64,000 nucleotides of DNA from Mariniphaga sp. (GTDB taxonomy: Bacteria; Bacteroidota; Bacteroidia; Bacteroidales; Prolixibacteraceae). A program made the translations under genes and the position numbers. Below the pieces are notes generated by a model that was not told the origin of the DNA, did no database searches, and was given only the letters and a program-made list of their open reading frames with translations. Location of the stretch: positions 1 to 64,000 of the forward strand of contig JAHYIT010000001.1 of assembly GCA_019429205.1 (NCBI GenBank), in the 5' to 3' direction. Below, in pieces: positions 1 to 8,108 of this stretch (its first letter is position 1; the number at the start of each line of letters is the position of its first letter).

Positions 1-612
1 GAACCCTTCTTTTTTTCGCAGGCCGAAAGTAAAAACGATAAAAATATTTATGCTGAAATCATGAAGTATTTTGTGATTTTCGGATTGTTGATTTTTCTGG
101 GAATGATGCTTTATATTGATGTAATAAAACTGATAATTCCTTTAGAATATGCAGAAGGGTTTTCCATTGTACCGGTTATTATGCTGGCCAACCTGTTTTT
201 CGGCATTTATTTTACACTTTCGTTGTGGTACAAACTTACCGATATGACACGTTACGGAGCCTATATTTCCATTATGGGAGCTGTTATTACCATCACACTT
301 AATTTTATTCTGATTCCGCAATTTGGATACAAAGGTTCGGCTGTAGCACTTTTAATCGCCTTTTTTATCATGATGGTGGTTTCCTATTTTTTTGGTCAGA
401 AATATTATCCTGTTCCATACAATCTAAAACGAATTGGCACCTATTTTTTGGTTGCTGTTGTTATTTATATTTTATCACTCATTTCGTCCTCCCAACCGGC
501 TATCATTAAATTTCCTGTGAACACATTCTTATTATTTGGTTTTATTTTCGCTGTTTATAAACTGGAAAAAAGTCAGTTAAAGCGATTATTTAAACGAAAA
601 ATGACAAAATAA
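1..612 (+). CDS. Oligosaccharide/lipopolysaccharide flippase, C-terminal part (5' end outside window)
   Basis: The ORF track starts at the ATG at 61, but the same frame is open back to base 1 (EPFFFSQAESKND...), so this is the C-terminal third of a longer gene. It shows about six hydrophobic segments (e.g. FGLLIFLGMMLYIDV, ISIMGAVITITLNFILIP) and a basic tail (KRLFKRKMTK). The pattern NLFFGIYFTLSLWYKLTDMT followed by a paired helix is typical of polysaccharide biosynthesis C-terminal regions of Wzx/PST-type flippases, which move lipid-linked sugars across the inner membrane. The family call rests on topology and general resemblance; the substrate is unknown. Confidence 0.75.
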   Translation, partial: EPFFFSQAESKNDKNIYAEIMKYFVIFGLLIFLGMMLYIDVIKLIIPLEYAEGFSIVPVIMLANLFFGIYFTLSLWYKLTDMTRYGAYISIMGAVITITLNFILIPQFGYKGSAVALLIAFFIMMVVSYFFGQKYYPVPYNLKRIGTYFLVAVVIYILSLISSSQPAIIKFPVNTFLLFGFIFAVYKLEKSQLKRLFKRKMTK

Positions 613-635
613 ATGAATTAAATATCAAAAAGTAT

Positions 636-643
636 TAATTTTG
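636..643 (+). promoter_or_regulatory. Putative -7 promoter element (TAATTTTG) of rpiB
   Basis: TAATTTTG matches the Bacteroidota -7 consensus TAnnTTTG. It ends 5 bases before the rpiB ATG, so transcription would begin at or near the start codon, suggesting a leaderless or near-leaderless mRNA. No good -33 TTTG box is visible, so confidence is limited. Confidence 0.45.
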
Positions 644-648
644 CCCGA

Positions 649-1098
649 ATGAAAATATTTAAAGGAAAAACTATTGCAATAGCCAGCGATCATGCCGGTT
701 TCGATAAAAAGCAAGTCATTATTCATTTTTTCGAAGAGAATGGAATTTTTTATAAAGATTTTGGCTGTTTTTCAAATGAAAGTTGCGATTACCCCGATTA
801 TGCCCATCTTATTGCCGATGCCATTGATAAAGGCGAGTACGACACTGGTATCACCTTTTGCGGAAGCGGGCAGGGAATCAGCATAACTGCCAATAAACAT
901 CAGAATGTACGTTCAGGATTATGCTGGAACCCTGAAATTGGAGCTTTGGCGAAACAGCATAACAACGCAAATATTTGTGCCATTCCTTCAAGATTTGTAA
1001 CCGACGAAGAAGCCGTTGCAATTGTAGAAGCCTATTTAAATGCCGAATTTGAAGGAGGACGACATGCCAGAAGGATAGCCAAAATACCGTTGAAATAA
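649..1098 (+). CDS. rpiB: Ribose-5-phosphate isomerase B
   Basis: Interconverts ribose 5-phosphate and ribulose 5-phosphate in the non-oxidative pentose phosphate pathway, in the cytoplasm. The protein (149 aa, usual family length) has the RpiB/LacAB hallmarks: SDHAGF near residues 14-19, the catalytic cysteine C71 in TFCGSGQGISITANK, and the C-terminal GGRHARRIAKI. The start is the first ATG; the upstream frame contains no better candidate and a -7 element lies just before it. It stands alone between the flippase and an Rrf2 regulator. Some RpiB/LacAB proteins act on other sugar phosphates, which sequence alone cannot exclude. Confidence 0.93.
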   Translation: MKIFKGKTIAIASDHAGFDKKQVIIHFFEENGIFYKDFGCFSNESCDYPDYAHLIADAIDKGEYDTGITFCGSGQGISITANKHQNVRSGLCWNPEIGALAKQHNNANICAIPSRFVTDEEAVAIVEAYLNAEFEGGRHARRIAKIPLK

Positions 1099-1127
1099 TT
1101 AGGTTTATATATTTAAAATTTACTGAT

Positions 1128-1571
1128 ATGCTTTCCAATACTTGTAAATATGCTCTGAGAGCTCTTATCTATCTGGCGAAATTTTCCAAAGACAACAAAA
1201 TGATTGGAATCAAGAAAATTTCGGAAGACCTGAAATTGTCGTCGCCTTTTTTGGGTAAAATTTTGCAAAACCTTGTAAAACAAAAATTGCTGGTTTCAAC
1301 CAAAGGACCAAATGGTGGTTTTGCCCTGGCAAAAACTCCGAACGAAATCACCTTAATGGATATAGTGATCAAAGTGGATGGTGAAGAATTTTTTACCAAT
1401 TGTTTGATTGGGCTTGAATCGTGTAAATCGCATGATTTGTCGAAACCTTATTGTCCGGTGCATTACCAGTATGAAGCGCTTCGGCAGGAAATTGCAAAAT
1501 TTTACAAGGAAACTTCGCTGAAAGTTATCAGCAAAGACATTGAAAAGTACGAGGACCTGATGAAGCTTTAG
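1128..1571 (+). CDS. Rrf2-family transcriptional regulator with three cysteines
   Basis: A 147-aa Rrf2-family winged-helix regulator. The N-terminal helix-turn-helix (TCKYALRALIYLA ... IKKISEDLKLSSPFLGKILQNL) is followed by the wing STKGPNGGFALAK. Three cysteines (NCLIGLESC then PYC, spacing CX6CX9C) sit where IscR/NsrR-type members bind an Fe-S cluster, so iron-sulfur or redox/NO sensing is plausible. The spacing is not identical to IscR (CX5CX5C) or NsrR (CX5CX7C), so the cluster is inference. No Suf/Isc or NO-detoxification gene is adjacent in the window, and the target is unknown. Confidence 0.85.
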   Translation: MLSNTCKYALRALIYLAKFSKDNKMIGIKKISEDLKLSSPFLGKILQNLVKQKLLVSTKGPNGGFALAKTPNEITLMDIVIKVDGEEFFTNCLIGLESCKSHDLSKPYCPVHYQYEALRQEIAKFYKETSLKVISKDIEKYEDLMKL

Positions 1572-1588
1572 ACTGGTTCTTTGGAAGT

Positions 1589-1966
1589 TTAAGCGTATTT
1601 TTCCCACTTTCGTCCCGAAATAAAAATAAGGAAGAAAATTGTTGCTGCTGCAATTCCGGCACTGTTGGCTATCAAATCATAAAAGTTGCTGCTTCTCGAA
1701 CTTGATACCACGTGCTGAATGCCCTCCAAAACTGCTGCAAGAAATAGGGCAACAGTCGGAGCATATAAATAATGGTTTAGTTTTAGCTTTTTGAAAGGCA
1801 CAAAAAGTAAAAGACAAAAAATAAAAAATAACCCGAAATGGACGAGTTTATCGAAATGCGGAATGTTCAAAAATGGAGTTTTGGGAAGACTGCTCGCAGG
1901 AATAAACAGTCCGTAACAAATTATTGCTAACCAGATTAAGGGTTTAAAAAATATTTTAAATATCAT
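1589..1966 (-). CDS. VanZ-like membrane protein
   Basis: About 125 aa from the ATG at 1966; the ORF-track start at 2086 would run inside divergent hemW and its first 40 residues look spurious. Four hydrophobic segments are visible (LIWLAIICYGLFIPA, LVHFGLFFIFCLLLFV, YAPTVALFLAAVLEGIQHVV, DLIANSAGIAAATIFFLIFI). The motifs DKLVHFGLF, EGIQ and DLIANSAG are the conserved acidic/His positions of VanZ-like proteins. The family is named after a teicoplanin-resistance protein, but single small VanZ-like genes are common in Bacteroidota with no proven role. It is divergent from hemW with a 36-bp gap. Confidence 0.75.
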   Translation of the reverse strand: MIFKIFFKPLIWLAIICYGLFIPASSLPKTPFLNIPHFDKLVHFGLFFIFCLLLFVPFKKLKLNHYLYAPTVALFLAAVLEGIQHVVSSSRSSNFYDLIANSAGIAAATIFFLIFISGRKWEKYA

Positions 1967-2002
1967 CCATTCTATTTTAAACGGTGCAAAATAACAAAAT
2001 CT

Positions 2003-3130
2003 ATGGCAGGAATTTATATTCATATCCCTTTTTGCCGGCAAAAATGTTACTATTGCGACTTTTATAAAACCGTAAATACCACACAAACAGATAATTTTCT
2101 TTCTTCTTTAAAAAAGGAGGCCGCACTTCGAAAAGATTATATTTCCGAAGAAAAAATTAAAACCATTTATTTCGGTGGTGGAACTCCTTCTGTTTTAAAT
2201 GAAAATCAACTTTTTTTTATTTTTAATTTTTTGAGCGACTTTTTTTTAGTTGAACCCGAAGCCGAAATTACTTTCGAAGCCAATCCTGATGATTTAACAA
2301 AAGAATATCTTCAAATGCTTAAAAATGTGGGGATTAATCGTTTAAGTATAGGTATTCAATCATTTCAGGATGAGCATCTGAAAAAAATGAATCGCCGGCA
2401 CCAGGCAAAACAGGCCATTCAGTCCATAGAAAATGCTGCTTCGGCTGGCTTTTCAAACCTCAGTGCCGACCTCATTTACGGATTGCCGGGTTTAACCCTT
2501 CAGGAATGGAAAAGTAGTCTGCAACAAATGTTCAGGCTTCCGGTGGTTCACCTTTCTGCTTACCATTTAACATACCACCAGGGCACGCCGTTTTATACCT
2601 GGCTAAAAAAAGGAACTTTAAAAGAACTATCTGAAAATGATAGCATTAAACAGTTTAATCTGTTAATTGACGAAGCTGAAAAAGCAGGTTTTGAACAGTA
2701 TGAAATTTCAAATTTTGCCCGCAATGGATTGTATTCCAAACACAATTCAGCTTATTGGACGGGTGAAAAATACCTTGGGTTAGGCCCCTCCGCTCATTCG
2801 TTTAACGGAGATTCACGCCGCTGGAACGTGGCACATGTTGATGGATACATTCTCGGAAGTGAAAATAATTCTTCGGGGTTTGAAGAAGAACAACTTTCAG
2901 AAAAAGATAAGTTTAACGAATACATTTTAACCCGGATACGGACGAAATGGGGAATTTCTGTTTATGAAATTGAGAAGTGGTTTGGGTTGAAAATTGCCGG
3001 ACAGGTTGAAAAAGAAGCGGAAAAATATTTGCTTAGCGGAAAAATGAAAGAAACAAATGGCATTTTCACACTCACCAGAAAAGGCCTGTTTGTTTCAGAC
3101 GACCTGATGACAGATTTTATGATTATCTGA
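2003..3130 (+). CDS. hemW: Radical SAM heme chaperone HemW
   Basis: A 375-aa radical SAM protein of the HemN/HemW group. IHIPFCRQKCYYCDFYK carries the CX3CX2C cluster ligands, GGGTPS follows, and NRLSIGIQSF and the C-terminal HemN domain (YLGLGPSAHSF) are present. The CYYCDF form and the short N-terminus distinguish HemW, which inserts heme into respiratory proteins, from true oxygen-independent coproporphyrinogen oxidase HemN (longer N-terminal extension, CXXXCXXCXC). It is often mis-annotated as coproporphyrinogen oxidase. The start is the ATG directly before AGIYIHIPF. Confidence 0.9.
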   Translation: MAGIYIHIPFCRQKCYYCDFYKTVNTTQTDNFLSSLKKEAALRKDYISEEKIKTIYFGGGTPSVLNENQLFFIFNFLSDFFLVEPEAEITFEANPDDLTKEYLQMLKNVGINRLSIGIQSFQDEHLKKMNRRHQAKQAIQSIENAASAGFSNLSADLIYGLPGLTLQEWKSSLQQMFRLPVVHLSAYHLTYHQGTPFYTWLKKGTLKELSENDSIKQFNLLIDEAEKAGFEQYEISNFARNGLYSKHNSAYWTGEKYLGLGPSAHSFNGDSRRWNVAHVDGYILGSENNSSGFEEEQLSEKDKFNEYILTRIRTKWGISVYEIEKWFGLKIAGQVEKEAEKYLLSGKMKETNGIFTLTRKGLFVSDDLMTDFMII

Positions 3131-3238
3131 TTGTTAACCAAATAATTGAATCACACCATTAATTTTATAAATATTGTTAATGCCAACGAGGTCTGTTTTA
3201 AAAATTCTATCTTAGCGGGTCTTTTAAAAAGCTGATGG

Positions 3239-3673
3239 ATGTTTGTTAAAATAGTAAATGAATCGAACAATCCTCTACCGGAATACAGCACAGAACTTTC
3301 GGCAGGAATGGATTTGCGTGCATATCTGAATGAGCCGGTGGTTTTAAAACCGCTCGAGCGGAAATTAATTTCCACTGGTTTATATATTGAGTTGCCAAAA
3401 GGTTACGAGGCTCAAATCAGGCCACGAAGCGGGCTGGCTATTAAAAAAGGAATTACAGTGTTAAACACTCCGGGAACCATTGATGCTGATTATCGGGGCG
3501 AAATAAGGGTGATTCTTGTAAATCTTTCCAACGAGGATTTTGTTATTGAAAATGGCGAACGAATTTGCCAAATGGTCATTGCATCGCACGAGACTGTGGA
3601 ATGGAATTTGGTAGAAGTGTTGAACGAAACACAAAGAGGAGCAGGCGGTTTTGGTCACACCGGAAAAAATTAA
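3239..3673 (+). CDS. dut: dUTP diphosphatase (dUTPase)
   Basis: Hydrolyses dUTP to dUMP and pyrophosphate, keeping uracil out of DNA and feeding dTMP synthesis; acts as a cytoplasmic homotrimer. The 144-aa protein shows motif I (SAGMDLRA), motif II (RPRSGLA), motif III ([11 protein letters not shown]), motif IV (GERICQMVI) and the C-terminal motif V arm ([10 protein letters not shown]). Motif V has His where the usual sequence is GGFGSTG, a modest deviation in the flexible lid. A TATCTTAG sequence near 3209 resembles a -7 element. In many Bacteroidota dut heads the TPR-DUF4292-M23 cluster that follows here. Confidence 0.93.
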   Translation: MFVKIVNESNNPLPEYSTELSAGMDLRAYLNEPVVLKPLERKLISTGLYIELPKGYEAQIRPRSGLAIKKGITVLNTPGTIDADYRGEIRVILVNLSNEDFVIENGERICQMVIASHETVEWNLVEVLNETQRGAGGFGHTGKN

Positions 3674-3772
3674 TAACAACCGGAAAAAATTCCATAGAAA
3701 GTATTTCGTTTAATTTCCGGGGGAATGAATGAAATACCAAAATAGTTTCTTATGAAAATTTAATTGAAAAAC

Positions 3773-5551
3773 ATGAATAAAACAATGATAAAATGGATGC
3801 TGATGTTCCTGCTGTCAGGTTATATATTTGCCTGTTCAGGAACAAAAGGCATTACGCAGAATAGTATTGAAAATACCGAAAATCAGGAAGTTGAATTAAA
3901 CGAGAAGGAACTTCCGTTAGAAGAGCAGAAACAAATGCAATTTGATTACATGTTTGTGGAAGCTCTAAAGGAGAAAAGCCTGGGCAATCCGCAACAAGCT
4001 ATTCAGCTTTTATCGGGGTGCCTCGAAATAAATCCAAATTCTTCGGCAGCCATGTACGAACTGGCAACCATTCATGCAGAAAATAACGATTTTACAAGTG
4101 CTTCCCTGCTTTTGGAAAAAGCCATTCAACTCAATCCCGACAATAAATGGTACAGTTTGTTGCTGGCCCAGATTTATCAGCAAACCCAGCGATTTAATAA
4201 CGCTGCAGAAATATATGACAAGCTTTTACAGCAGGAACCTGAAAACCTTGAATTTTTGTATATGAAAGCTGCGTTGCTTTCCAATGCCAATAAAATTCAG
4301 GAGGCTATTAATGCCTACAACACGCTGGAAGAGAAAGTGGGTGTGAATGAGCAGATTTCTGTGTCAAAACAACAATTGTATGTTGAAAATAACGAGGTGG
4401 AAAAAGCCTTTTGGGAAATTGAAAAATTGATAGAAAGTAACCCTGACGATCCGAAATATTACGGGTTGATGGCCGATCTTTTTCAAAGCCAGGGCGATTC
4501 TATTAATGCCCTGAAATATTACCGTAAAATTCAGGAAATAGATCCTGAAAACGGTTTTGTGCACTTTTCTCTGGCCAATTATTACCTGCAAAACGGAGAA
4601 ATGGAAAAATCGTTTGAAGAAACGAAAATGGGATTTCTAAGTCAGGACGTTGATTTGCAAACCAAACTTCAGCTTTATATGATGTTAACTGGTAACCCGG
4701 CTCAGTCTGGCATTCAGCCTGAACAGGAAAATGAGTTGATTGATATTTTGCTGGAATCTCACCCCAACGAGCATATTGTTTATACAGTAAGGGCCGAAAG
4801 CCTTTTAAAAAGCAGAAAACTGGAAGAAGCACGCACCGAACTTTTAAAAGCCCTCGATATTGAAAAAAACGATTATATCCTTTGGGAGCGTGTGTTGTTT
4901 ATAGACAATGATTTGCAGGACTGGCAGGGTTTGTACAAACACAGTACTCAAGCAATGGACTTATTTCCCAATCAGCCACAGATTTATTTTCTGAACGCTG
5001 TAGCCTGCATTCAACTCGAAAAATACGACGAAACTGTAACCGTTTCAGACGAAGGACTCATGTACGTTTTAGGCAACAAACGGATGGAAGGTCAGTTTCT
5101 GATGTTGAAAGGCGAAGCGCTTTATAAAACTGGCAAAAGGAAAGAAGCTTTTGCATTGTTCGACAAATCAATTGACCTTGACCCAGATAATCACATCGCC
5201 CTGAATAATTACGCTTACTACTTGTCGCTTGCAGGAGAAAACCTGAATAAAGCAGAACAAATGAGCGGTAAAGTAATTGAACGTTTTCCTGATAATGCAA
5301 CCTATCTCGATACTTATGCCTGGGTGCTGTTTAAAAAAGGAGAATACAAACTGGCCAGGTTTTATATGGAATCGGCCCTTAAATATGGAGGAGAGAACAA
5401 TGGAACTCTTCTGGAACATTATGGCGACATTCTTTTTAAACTTCAACGGACTGAAGAGGCAATAAAATACTGGCAAAAAGCCAAAGATTTGGGTGAGGTT
5501 TCAGAACTTCTGAATAGAAAAATAAATGAACGCAATTATTTCGATGAATAG
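3773..5551 (+). CDS. TPR-repeat lipoprotein
   Basis: A 592-aa protein from the ATG at 3773; the track begins at a TTG three codons earlier. A lipoprotein signal peptide with lipobox YIFACSG indicates export and lipidation. The rest is a long superhelix of tetratricopeptide repeats (e.g. AAMYELATIHAENNDFTSASLLLEKAIQLNPDN). No enzymatic motif is seen. It abuts the DUF4292 lipoprotein gene with no intergenic base (stop TAG then ATG), and an EnvC-like gene follows, so an outer-membrane or periplasmic assembly role at the envelope is likely. The specific partner is unknown. Confidence 0.85.
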   Translation: MNKTMIKWMLMFLLSGYIFACSGTKGITQNSIENTENQEVELNEKELPLEEQKQMQFDYMFVEALKEKSLGNPQQAIQLLSGCLEINPNSSAAMYELATIHAENNDFTSASLLLEKAIQLNPDNKWYSLLLAQIYQQTQRFNNAAEIYDKLLQQEPENLEFLYMKAALLSNANKIQEAINAYNTLEEKVGVNEQISVSKQQLYVENNEVEKAFWEIEKLIESNPDDPKYYGLMADLFQSQGDSINALKYYRKIQEIDPENGFVHFSLANYYLQNGEMEKSFEETKMGFLSQDVDLQTKLQLYMMLTGNPAQSGIQPEQENELIDILLESHPNEHIVYTVRAESLLKSRKLEEARTELLKALDIEKNDYILWERVLFIDNDLQDWQGLYKHSTQAMDLFPNQPQIYFLNAVACIQLEKYDETVTVSDEGLMYVLGNKRMEGQFLMLKGEALYKTGKRKEAFALFDKSIDLDPDNHIALNNYAYYLSLAGENLNKAEQMSGKVIERFPDNATYLDTYAWVLFKKGEYKLARFYMESALKYGGENNGTLLEHYGDILFKLQRTEEAIKYWQKAKDLGEVSELLNRKINERNYFDE

Positions 5552-6442
5552 ATGAAGAAGTTATTCCTGAATAAAAACAGCAGGATTTTTATTGTGCTTT
5601 TTATACTGGTGGTGGCGTTTTCTTCATGCCGCACCTCCCGCGATTTTGCCACCGAACGAATAAGGCCAATGGCGCCGGAAAAACTGCTGGAACAAGTGGA
5701 ACAGAATGCATTTGATTATTCTGATTTAACCATTCGCCGAATCAACGTCCAGTTTTCAAACAGCAATTCAAAAACCAGCTTCAGGGCAAATCTGAAAGCC
5801 CGGAAAGACGATAAAATTCTGGCATCTATCAGTAAAATTAATATTCCGGTTGGCCGGATACTTCTTACTCCCAACAATTTAACTTACGTCAATTACATCG
5901 ATAAAAGCTATTTTGAAGGCGATTATTCATTTTTAAGCAGTTTGCTGAATTTCAACCTTTCCTTTGAAACTATTCAGGCGATTATTTCAAATAAGGCTGT
6001 TTTTTCTTATTCAAAAAACAACCATACAAATTTTAATTCTTTTGTTGAAAATGGAAAATATGTTTTGCAAACGGCAAACAATACTGAAAATATTAAAACC
6101 GGTGGATTAAAGAGTTTTTTTCCCGGACGCGGACTGCAGACTTCCAGTGCTGACAAAACATTTGAAAACAATATTGTTAGAACCATGTATTTTAATCCTC
6201 GGAATTTTACCCTTGAGAAGTTAATTTTTGATGATTCAAAGAATGGATGGAATATGGAGGTGAATTTCAGCGATTTTGAACGTGTTGAAAAAAAGGATTA
6301 CCCGGGTTCAATCGACTTGAAAATAGTATCACCCGACGAAACAACAGAGCTGAAAATAAAACTGAACGGATTTTCAACTGAAAACATAGATTCAATTGAT
6401 ATAAATATTCCCGACAGTTATCAACAAATCAGGGCACGTTAG
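5552..6442 (+). CDS. DUF4292 lipoprotein
   Basis: A 296-aa lipoprotein (signal FIVLFILVVAFSSC, acylated Cys about residue 26) followed by a DUF4292 domain, recognised from the LKARKDDKILASISKI and GRILLTPNNLTYVNYID regions. DUF4292 resembles LolA/LolB-type beta folds that carry lipids or lipoproteins, but no function is established. It starts directly after the TPR gene stop and precedes the EnvC-like gene by 36 bp, so the three are very probably co-transcribed. It acts presumably in the periplasm or at the outer membrane. Confidence 0.85.
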   Translation: MKKLFLNKNSRIFIVLFILVVAFSSCRTSRDFATERIRPMAPEKLLEQVEQNAFDYSDLTIRRINVQFSNSNSKTSFRANLKARKDDKILASISKINIPVGRILLTPNNLTYVNYIDKSYFEGDYSFLSSLLNFNLSFETIQAIISNKAVFSYSKNNHTNFNSFVENGKYVLQTANNTENIKTGGLKSFFPGRGLQTSSADKTFENNIVRTMYFNPRNFTLEKLIFDDSKNGWNMEVNFSDFERVEKKDYPGSIDLKIVSPDETTELKIKLNGFSTENIDSIDINIPDSYQQIRAR

Positions 6443-6478
6443 CAATTACATCATAAAAATCCGGAAATCCATCAGGAT

Positions 6479-7669
6479 ATGAGGACACTGGCACTTGCTT
6501 GCATATTTTTAATCTTTCAGGTTTCTGCACAGGCGCAGGCCCTTACCGACTTGCAGCTGCAAAAAGAAAATGCTGCAAAAGAAATTGAATTGACTTCCCG
6601 TTTGTTAAATCAGGTGCAGCAAAAAGAAAGGTCTTCGCTAAACACTCTGCAACTATTAAATAACAACATCAAACAACGCAATACCATAATTTCGAACCTG
6701 AACGCTGAAATAAAATTATATCAGGAATTTACTCAGAACAATATCCTGGTTGTTGAAATGCTTTCAGAAGATCTTGAAAAAATGAAAGCCGAGTATGCAC
6801 AGCTTATCAGGTTGGCTTATTTGAGTAAAAATGCAGGCAACCAGTTGTTATTTCTGCTTTCGGCCGGGAATTTTAACCAGGCCTACCGGCGGTTGCTTTA
6901 CATGAGAAGATATACTCAGTTCAGGAACAACCAGGCTGCTACCATGAAAACTTTACAGCATTTGCTGAATGAAAAAGCCGAAAACCTTGAAAAGTTGAAA
7001 GCTACCCGCGAACAACTGCTTGCTGAAACACAAAATGAAACACAAAAATTGGCTCAGGAAAAAAATCAGCAAAACCAGGAAATCCAGAAATTAAAAAAAC
7101 AGCAACAGGATTTAAAGCAAAAACTGCAGCAACAACGCCGTATTGAACAGCAATTGGAGCGCGAAATTCAGCAAATAATTGAAGAAGAAGCCCGCAAAAA
7201 CCGCGAGGCCGGTGAACCGGCTTATGCACTTACTCCTGAACAATTGCTGGTGGGCGAAAATTTTGAACAAAACAAACAACGGCTTCCCTGGCCGGTTGAA
7301 CGAGGCGTGATAACCGAACGGTTTGGTATTCACCGCCACCCGGTATTGGAAAATGTTCAGGTTAGAAACAATGGTATAAATATTTCCACCGAACCTGGTT
7401 CAAAAGTGCGTGCGGTTTTTAATGGCGAAGTGTCGCGTGTTTTTGGTATCTCCGGTGGAAATTCAGCCATAATTATCAGGCACGGAAACTTCCTGACCGT
7501 TTACTCCAACCTGCAGGAGGTAACGGTAAAAAAAGGCGATAAAGTTTCGGCCCGGCAAAACATTGGTACGGTTTACACCGATTTCGAAGACGGAAATAAA
7601 TCGATTCTGAAATTTCAGATTTGGCGTGAAAACCAAAAGTTGAATCCCGAGGAGTGGATAGGCAGATAA
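6479..7669 (+). CDS. EnvC-like murein hydrolase activator (degenerate M23/LytM domain)
   Basis: A 396-aa periplasmic protein: signal peptide (LALACIFLIFQVSAQAQA), two long coiled-coil stretches (about residues 20-110 and 160-245, rich in Q, E, K), and a C-terminal LytM/M23 domain starting near PWPVERGVITERFG. Active M23 enzymes need an HxxxD and HxH zinc site. Here the first site reads NNGINIS and the last reads LKFQIW, so the zinc ligands are missing. That fits EnvC/NlpD-type proteins, which activate amidases during septum splitting rather than cutting peptidoglycan. It is the last gene of the dut-TPR-DUF4292 cluster. Confidence 0.87.
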   Translation: MRTLALACIFLIFQVSAQAQALTDLQLQKENAAKEIELTSRLLNQVQQKERSSLNTLQLLNNNIKQRNTIISNLNAEIKLYQEFTQNNILVVEMLSEDLEKMKAEYAQLIRLAYLSKNAGNQLLFLLSAGNFNQAYRRLLYMRRYTQFRNNQAATMKTLQHLLNEKAENLEKLKATREQLLAETQNETQKLAQEKNQQNQEIQKLKKQQQDLKQKLQQQRRIEQQLEREIQQIIEEEARKNREAGEPAYALTPEQLLVGENFEQNKQRLPWPVERGVITERFGIHRHPVLENVQVRNNGINISTEPGSKVRAVFNGEVSRVFGISGGNSAIIIRHGNFLTVYSNLQEVTVKKGDKVSARQNIGTVYTDFEDGNKSILKFQIWRENQKLNPEEWIGR

Positions 7670-7793
7670 ATTTTACTTTTTCACGAACTTCCTTTGTAAA
7701 CGGCTTCCCAAGACCTTTTCTCCTTTGGTTATACCAAATGGCAGCCTCTTGGATATCTTTTTTAGCCAAAGGCAATATTTTTGGTTTATACAT
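7476..7793 (-). pseudogene. Truncated RelE/ParE-type toxin gene
   Basis: The first ~43 residues (MYKPKILPLAKKDIQEAAIWYNQRRKGLG...) look like the N-terminal half of a RelE/ParE toxin. The homology stops at FI, exactly where the reading frame enters the antisense of the envC-like gene 3' end (stop at 7669). The remaining ~60 codons are antisense LytM sequence, so the catalytic C-terminal half is lost. The ATG at 7793 overlaps the antitoxin stop (TGATG), the normal arrangement of such pairs; the track's first codon is a TTG just before it. The toxin is probably inactive. Confidence 0.8.
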
Positions 7794-8023
7794 CAAAGTT
7801 TATTTTCAATATCGTCCATGGCAGAATCAAAATCCAAAGCAGAGTCAGGGTTTTTATGATAATGTTCAAGACGTTCTTTTACCAAATTCAAATGCCACGA
7901 AGGAATTTCCATTTCTTCTTCTTCAATCCCTTTGTATTTGTTTTTTAACTCATTCCATTCATTTATAGGAATGAATACACCTGTTGTTTGACCCTTGCTA
8001 TCTGAGATGTATTGTAAGTTCAT
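7793..8023 (-). CDS. Antitoxin of a type II toxin-antitoxin pair
   Basis: A 76-aa acidic protein starting MNLQYISDSKGQTTGVFIP, matching the short addiction-module antitoxins that precede RelE/ParE toxins in Bacteroidota (the YISDxxGxxxxVxIPxxEW pattern). The N-terminal part would bind DNA/dimerise and the acidic helix near the C-terminus would cover the toxin. It is complete and has its own -7 element upstream. The partner toxin is truncated, so this is likely an orphan antitoxin, perhaps still autoregulatory or acting against related toxins elsewhere. Confidence 0.75.
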   Translation of the reverse strand: MNLQYISDSKGQTTGVFIPINEWNELKNKYKGIEEEEMEIPSWHLNLVKERLEHYHKNPDSALDFDSAMDDIENKL

Positions 8024-8052
8024 GATATTTGAATTTTGAATAAACTATCATA

Positions 8053-8060
8053 CAAATTTA
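8053..8060 (-). promoter_or_regulatory. Putative -7 element (TAAATTTG) of the antitoxin gene
   Basis: On the minus strand TAAATTTG fits TAnnTTTG and lies about 30 bases upstream of the antitoxin ATG at 8023, a usual distance for Bacteroidota promoters. Confidence 0.45.
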
Positions 8061-8108
8061 CGGAAATATAAATCAGTTAAAATATTTATGAGTAACAAGT
8101 TCTGTTTT

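Noticed and set aside
878-1138. Minus-strand ORF of 86 aa over rpiB
   Set aside because: It is antisense to a well-supported rpiB gene, begins in the Rrf2 gene and has low-complexity Leu/Arg composition.
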